Below, piece by piece: positions 60,499 to 64,000 of a DNA stretch of 64,000 nucleotides (its first letter is position 1; each line of letters opens with the position of its first letter). The stretch is from assembly GCF_001698125.1 (NCBI RefSeq), contig NZ_CP013854.1, positions 2,914,001 to 2,978,000 on the forward strand, given 5' to 3'. A program made the position numbers and the translations under genes. This DNA comes from Pseudonocardia sp. HH130630-07 (GTDB lineage Bacteria > Actinomycetota > Actinomycetes > Mycobacteriales > Pseudonocardiaceae). The notes under the pieces were generated by a model, which did not search any database, had not been told where the DNA came from, and was given only the letters and a program-made list of their open reading frames with translations.

Positions 60499-62145
60499 AT
60501 GAGCTCCCCGCCCACCGCCCCCACGCAGCCGTCCGTGACCTCACCGGACGGCGAGCCACCGGCGCGTCGCCAGGGCCCGCTGCGCCGGCTGCTCGCGTTC
60601 GGCCGCAACACCTGGCGCGGCCTGACCAGCATGCGCACCGCGCTGGTGCTGCTGTTCCTGCTGGCGGTGGCCGCGGTGCCGGGCGCGCTGCTGCCGCAGC
60701 GGTCGCTCAACGCGTCGCTGGTGGACGACTTCTACGCCGACAACCCGACGATCGCACCGGTCGTCGAGGCGATCGGCGGGTTCGAGGTCTTCAAGAGCCC
60801 GTGGTTCGCCGCGATCTACCTGCTGCTCATGCTCTCGCTGGTCGGCTGCGTGCTGCCGCGTTCGATGGAGTACTGGCGCGGGATGCGCCAGCCGCCGGTC
60901 GCGACGCCGCGGAACCTGGCCCGGTTGCCGCACCACGCCGAGGGCGACCTGCCCGCGGCGCCGGACGCCGTCCTGGACCGGGCCCGGACCCTGCTGCGCG
61001 GCTGGCGCCGGGCCGAGCACACCGCGGCGGACGGCTCCCGCTCGATCTCCGCCGAGCGCGGCTACCTGCGCGAGACCGGCAACCTGGTCTTCCACTTCAG
61101 CCTGATCGCGATCCTGCTGGCCGTCGCGGCCAGCACCCTCTACCGCTACGACGGCGACGTCATCGTCCGGGCGGACGGCAGCGAGTTCTGCAACAGCTCG
61201 ATCCTGGGCTACGACTCGTTCAACGCCGGCCTGCAGGTCGACGGCACCGACCTCAACGAGTTCTGCGTGCGCGTCGACCGGTTCGACGGCCAGTGGCTGC
61301 CGAACGGCCAGCCGTCGGCGTTCGAGGCCGACATCGGCTACCAGACGGGCGCCGACCTGGAGAACGGCGTCACGGACTGGCGGCCGTACCGGATCGGTGT
61401 CAACGAGCCGCTGCGCACCGACGGCGACCGGGTCTACCTGACCGGCTACGGCTACGCGCCGGAGTTCACCGTGACCTGGCCGGACGGCCAGAGCCGCACC
61501 GGCGAGGTGCAGTGGCGGCCGGTGGACCAGGGCGGCACCCAGCTCTCCGAGGGCGCCACCAAGTTCGAGCGGCCCGGCGTCACCGACGCCGACGTGCGGC
61601 GCACCACCCAGATCGCGGTGACCGGGACGTTCGCCCCGACCGGTGCGATCGACCCCGAGGGCCGGCTCGCGTCGGTGCACCCGGACCTGCGGGCGCCGAC
61701 CGCCGACGTGAACATCATGCTGGGCGACCTGGGCATCGACGACGGCCGCGGCCAGTCGATCTTCACCGTCGACCAGCAGAAGATCGACGACGGCGACCTG
61801 CGGACCGTCGCCACCGACCGGATCGGCATCGGCGGCACCGTGCGTCTGCCGGACGGGACCACGGTCCGGTTCGACGGCGTCACCCCGTGGGTGAACCTGC
61901 TGGTCGGGCACGACCCCTCGCAGTCCTGGCTGCTGGTGTCGGCCCTGGTCATGCTGGCCGGCCTGACCCTGTCGCTGACGATCAAGCGGCGCCGCATCTG
62001 GGTGCGGGTGCGGCCGGGTGCCGCGGACGGAACCTCCCGGGTGGAGGTGGGCGGGCTCGCCCGGACCGACCGGGCGGGCTACGGCGACGAGTTCGACCGG
62101 ATCGCCGAGGACCTGCTCGAGACCACGACGAAGAAGGACGGTTGA
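60499..62145 (+). CDS. resB: Cytochrome c biogenesis protein ResB (Ccs1)
   Basis: This 548-residue membrane protein is half of the system II haem lyase. It has three N-terminal helices (MRTALVLLFLLAVAAVPGALLPQ; FAAIYLLLMLSLVGCVLP; LVFHFSLIAILLAVAASTLY), a large extracytoplasmic domain (about 215-470) and a last helix (WLLVSALVMLAGLTLSLTI). It works with CcsB to bring haem to apocytochrome c. ATG directly follows the ccdA stop (TAGATG), so the genes are coupled. Confidence 0.95.
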   Translation: MSSPPTAPTQPSVTSPDGEPPARRQGPLRRLLAFGRNTWRGLTSMRTALVLLFLLAVAAVPGALLPQRSLNASLVDDFYADNPTIAPVVEAIGGFEVFKSPWFAAIYLLLMLSLVGCVLPRSMEYWRGMRQPPVATPRNLARLPHHAEGDLPAAPDAVLDRARTLLRGWRRAEHTAADGSRSISAERGYLRETGNLVFHFSLIAILLAVAASTLYRYDGDVIVRADGSEFCNSSILGYDSFNAGLQVDGTDLNEFCVRVDRFDGQWLPNGQPSAFEADIGYQTGADLENGVTDWRPYRIGVNEPLRTDGDRVYLTGYGYAPEFTVTWPDGQSRTGEVQWRPVDQGGTQLSEGATKFERPGVTDADVRRTTQIAVTGTFAPTGAIDPEGRLASVHPDLRAPTADVNIMLGDLGIDDGRGQSIFTVDQQKIDDGDLRTVATDRIGIGGTVRLPDGTTVRFDGVTPWVNLLVGHDPSQSWLLVSALVMLAGLTLSLTIKRRRIWVRVRPGAADGTSRVEVGGLARTDRAGYGDEFDRIAEDLLETTTKKDG

Positions 62146-62150
62146 CCGCG

Positions 62151-63128
62151 ATGCTCGTCGATCCCGTGCTGTCGCAGTGGAGCGACCGGCTGTTCCAGGC
62201 CACGCTCTTCGTGCTGCTGCTGGCGCTGGTGTTCACCACGCTGGAGTACGCGGCGATCCGGATGACGAAGGCGGCCCGCCGCGAGCCCGCCGCCGTCGCC
62301 GCGGAGCCCGCGGCCGGGGAGTCGTCGGTCGCGGTCGCCGACACCCCGGAGGACACCCCGGACGAACCGGCCGACGACGGCGGCCGCACGCGGTCCGACC
62401 GCAGCGGCCGGATCGGCGTCGCGCTGATGATCCTCGCGGTGCTGACCCACGTCGGGTCGATCGTGCTGCGCGGGCTGTCGGCCTACCGCTGGCCGCTGGG
62501 CAACATGTACGAGTTCACCTCGGCGCTGTGCCTGATGTCGGTCGTCGCGTGGCTGGTGCTGCTGCGCCGGCACCCGGCGCTGCGGCCGGCCGGCGTGTTC
62601 GTCCTGACGCCGATCATGCTGCTGATGTTCGTCACCGGCACCGTGCTGTACATCGAGGCCGCTCCGGTGCTCCCGGCGCTGCAGTCGTACTGGATCGTCA
62701 TCCACGTGACAACGATCACGATCGGCTCCGGGCTGCTGCTGATCCCGGGCGTCGCGAGCGTGCTGTTCATCCTCCGCCGCGGCGGCCGTCCGGCGGGTCT
62801 GGCGCTGCGGCTGCCGTCGGCCGAGGCGCTGGACCGGCTGGCCTACCGGGTGACGGTGATCGCGTTCCCGATCTACACCTTCGGGATCATCAGCGGCGCG
62901 GTCTGGGCGGAGACCGCTTGGAGCAGGTCATGGGGCTGGGACCCCAAGGAGACGGTCGCGTTCATCTCCTGGTTGCTCTACGCCGCCTACCTGCACGCGC
63001 GCGCGACGTCGGGCTGGCGCTCGTCGCGGGCGGCCTGGATCAACACCATCGGCTTCGTCACTCTGGTGTTCAACCTCTTCTTCATCAACATGGTGGTGGC
63101 GGGTCTCCACTCGTACGCGGGGTTCTGA
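62151..63128 (+). CDS. ccsB: Cytochrome c biogenesis protein CcsB/CcsA
   Basis: This 325-residue membrane protein is the other half of the system II haem lyase. The haem-handling WWD-type motif reads WSRSWGWDPKETVAFISW near residue 260, and conserved His residues lie in VLTHVGSI, IVIHVTTIT and GLHSYAGF. An acidic loop (about 50-85) is cytoplasmic. ATG at 62151 is chosen; TTG at 62142, overlapping the resB stop, is possible. It completes the TlpA-CcdA-ResB-CcsB module. Confidence 0.95.
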   Translation: MLVDPVLSQWSDRLFQATLFVLLLALVFTTLEYAAIRMTKAARREPAAVAAEPAAGESSVAVADTPEDTPDEPADDGGRTRSDRSGRIGVALMILAVLTHVGSIVLRGLSAYRWPLGNMYEFTSALCLMSVVAWLVLLRRHPALRPAGVFVLTPIMLLMFVTGTVLYIEAAPVLPALQSYWIVIHVTTITIGSGLLLIPGVASVLFILRRGGRPAGLALRLPSAEALDRLAYRVTVIAFPIYTFGIISGAVWAETAWSRSWGWDPKETVAFISWLLYAAYLHARATSGWRSSRAAWINTIGFVTLVFNLFFINMVVAGLHSYAGF

Positions 63129-63145
63129 CCGGCCGGATGCCCGGC

Positions 63146-63151
63146 TAACGT
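63146..63151 (+). promoter_or_regulatory. Leaderless -10 box for the last gene
   Basis: TAACGT is followed by eight bases and the GTG start at 63160. Confidence 0.4.
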
Positions 63152-63159
63152 CGAACCCC

Positions 63160-64000
63160 GTGAGTGAGAACGGTGCCGGCGAGCAGCCCGACGGATCCGT
63201 GGGCCGCTACGTGCGCGAGCGCTGGAGCGCGGCGGACAACGCCGGCCGGTCCTTCGGCCGCCGTCGCCGGACCGGTGGTGAGGACCCGGCACCGGCGGCC
63301 GGGCCCGCGGCACCGGCACGGGGTGAGCGCCCGCCGCCCTCGGCCGCGGAGCGTGCCGCGTCCGCACCGGCACCGGGGCGGGCCGGGGTGGGCACCCAGA
63401 CGCCGCCGTCCGGTTCGGCGTGGGGCAGCGAACTGCCCGAGGTCGACGACGAGCTGGTCGACGAGATCGATCCCCGCACCCCGCCGCACGGCCTGGACCT
63501 CTCGGCGGTGCGCGCGGCCGGGGAGACCCGCGCGGAGCTGCCGCCGTCCCCGGAGGGTTCCGACGACGGGCGGCACCGGGCCGCCGAGCCCGATCCACGC
63601 CCCGGCGACCACGGTCCCGGTGACCACGGCCCCGACGACACCGGCCTCTACCGCTCCGGTGGGGGCGATCCGGAGTCGTGGTGGGGCACGCCGTCCGAGG
63701 AGTACCCGGACGACCCGGACGGTGAGGTGATCTGGCGCCGTCCCGATCCGGCCGACCCGCAGCCGTACGGGGACGGTGCGTCCGGCCCCGGCGAGCGCAC
63801 GACGCCGATCGGCGGCGGTCCGGACTCCCGCTCCGTGCCGTACGACGACCCCGGCACCCCGGTGTCCGGCGACGACGGTCCCGCCGAGCGGGCCGGGGTG
63901 TCTCCGGACGGCCCCGCGCCCACCGGCCCGGCCCGGCCCGCCGGGGCGGCGCACTCCGACGAGGAGCCGACGGTCCGGACGGCCGCCGCGGTCCGTGGCG
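63160..64000 (+). CDS. Hypothetical protein with long disordered N-terminus (3' end outside window)
   Basis: The frame opens at GTG 63160 (MSENGAGEQPDGSVGRYVRERWSAAD) and stays open to the window edge, giving at least 280 residues. The visible part is rich in Pro, Gly, Asp, Ala and Arg and has no recognisable fold. A short conserved-looking start (GRYVRERWSAADNAGRSFGRRRR) may be a binding motif. In mycobacteria the gene here is Rv0530; many actinobacteria have a MinD/ParA-like ATPase with a long disordered N-terminus at this place, so such a domain may lie beyond the edge. This is inference. Confidence 0.65.
   Translation, partial: MSENGAGEQPDGSVGRYVRERWSAADNAGRSFGRRRRTGGEDPAPAAGPAAPARGERPPPSAAERAASAPAPGRAGVGTQTPPSGSAWGSELPEVDDELVDEIDPRTPPHGLDLSAVRAAGETRAELPPSPEGSDDGRHRAAEPDPRPGDHGPGDHGPDDTGLYRSGGGDPESWWGTPSEEYPDDPDGEVIWRRPDPADPQPYGDGASGPGERTTPIGGGPDSRSVPYDDPGTPVSGDDGPAERAGVSPDGPAPTGPARPAGAAHSDEEPTVRTAAAVRG

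Noticed and set aside
1..64000. tRNA or rRNA genes and Rho-independent terminators
   Set aside because: No cloverleaf or rRNA-like stretch was noticed, and no stem followed by a T run was found between genes; reading by eye can miss them.

Overview
The window comes from a very high-G+C actinobacterium. Gene content and order point to the Pseudonocardiales (Pseudonocardia-like). The signs are mycothiol synthesis (mshA), many GTG starts, leaderless promoters, a SenX3/RegX3 pair, the small ribosomal protein bS22, haem synthesis from glutamyl-tRNA, and system II cytochrome c maturation. The backbone follows the mycobacterial order remembered as Rv0486-Rv0530: mshA, YbjN, gpm, senX3, regX3, ppx, membrane protein, isomerase, thioesterase, proC, HTH, bS22, epimerase, acyltransferase, serB-like, glutaredoxin, hemA-C-D, hemB, membrane protein, hemL, phosphatase, thioredoxin, ccdA, resB, ccsB. 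This synteny is from memory, not from a search.

Layout. 1-6.9 kb: DUF3027 gene, a large sacsin/Hsp90-ATPase-like gene (frameshifted), mshA, a YbjN gene and an acyl-CoA ligase. 7-24.5 kb: an accessory block separating mshA-YbjN from gpmA. It holds a TetR/CAAX-protease unit with three matching operator-like palindromes, an aldo/keto reductase with a deaminase-ASCH fusion, two LysE exporters, an esterase, an ECF41 sigma unit with its expected promoter, an ArsR-type unit, an IS5-family element abutting an IS110/IS1111-family element, a GntR regulator, a VOC protein, and an Lrp-controlled arginine/ornithine pair (ddaH-like, rocD). 24.5-36.4 kb: core block from gpmA to the serB-like phosphatase, with a PHO/RegX3 box in front of senX3. 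36.5-43 kb: a BldN-like ECF sigma factor with a DUF5667 partner, an acyl-CoA ligase, a glutaredoxin and a membrane-anchored molybdopterin oxidoreductase. 43-48 kb: rex-hemA-hemC-hemD behind a Rex operator. 48-55.2 kb: a second accessory insert between hemD and hemB, with an aminotransferase, a bicupin protein, a CoA-ligase-like enzyme, a LysE exporter, a TetR and an ABC exporter. 55.2-64 kb: hemB, hemL, then the thioredoxin/CcdA/ResB/CcsB cytochrome c module and the start of a disordered protein.

The haem genes make uroporphyrinogen III and, further on, haem, which the last module attaches to c-type cytochromes. Rex ties haem synthesis to the NADH/NAD ratio. Five genes carry apparent single-base frameshifts or lost stops, one in a run of ten G. 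This suggests uncorrected indels in the sequence as much as real gene decay.

Most interesting leads: the IS1111-type element with a 326-bp structured non-coding right end (candidate guide RNA), the aminotransferase/bicupin/ligase cassette, the triple CTAC-N5-GTAG operator, and a perfect palindrome repeated in two intergenic spaces.
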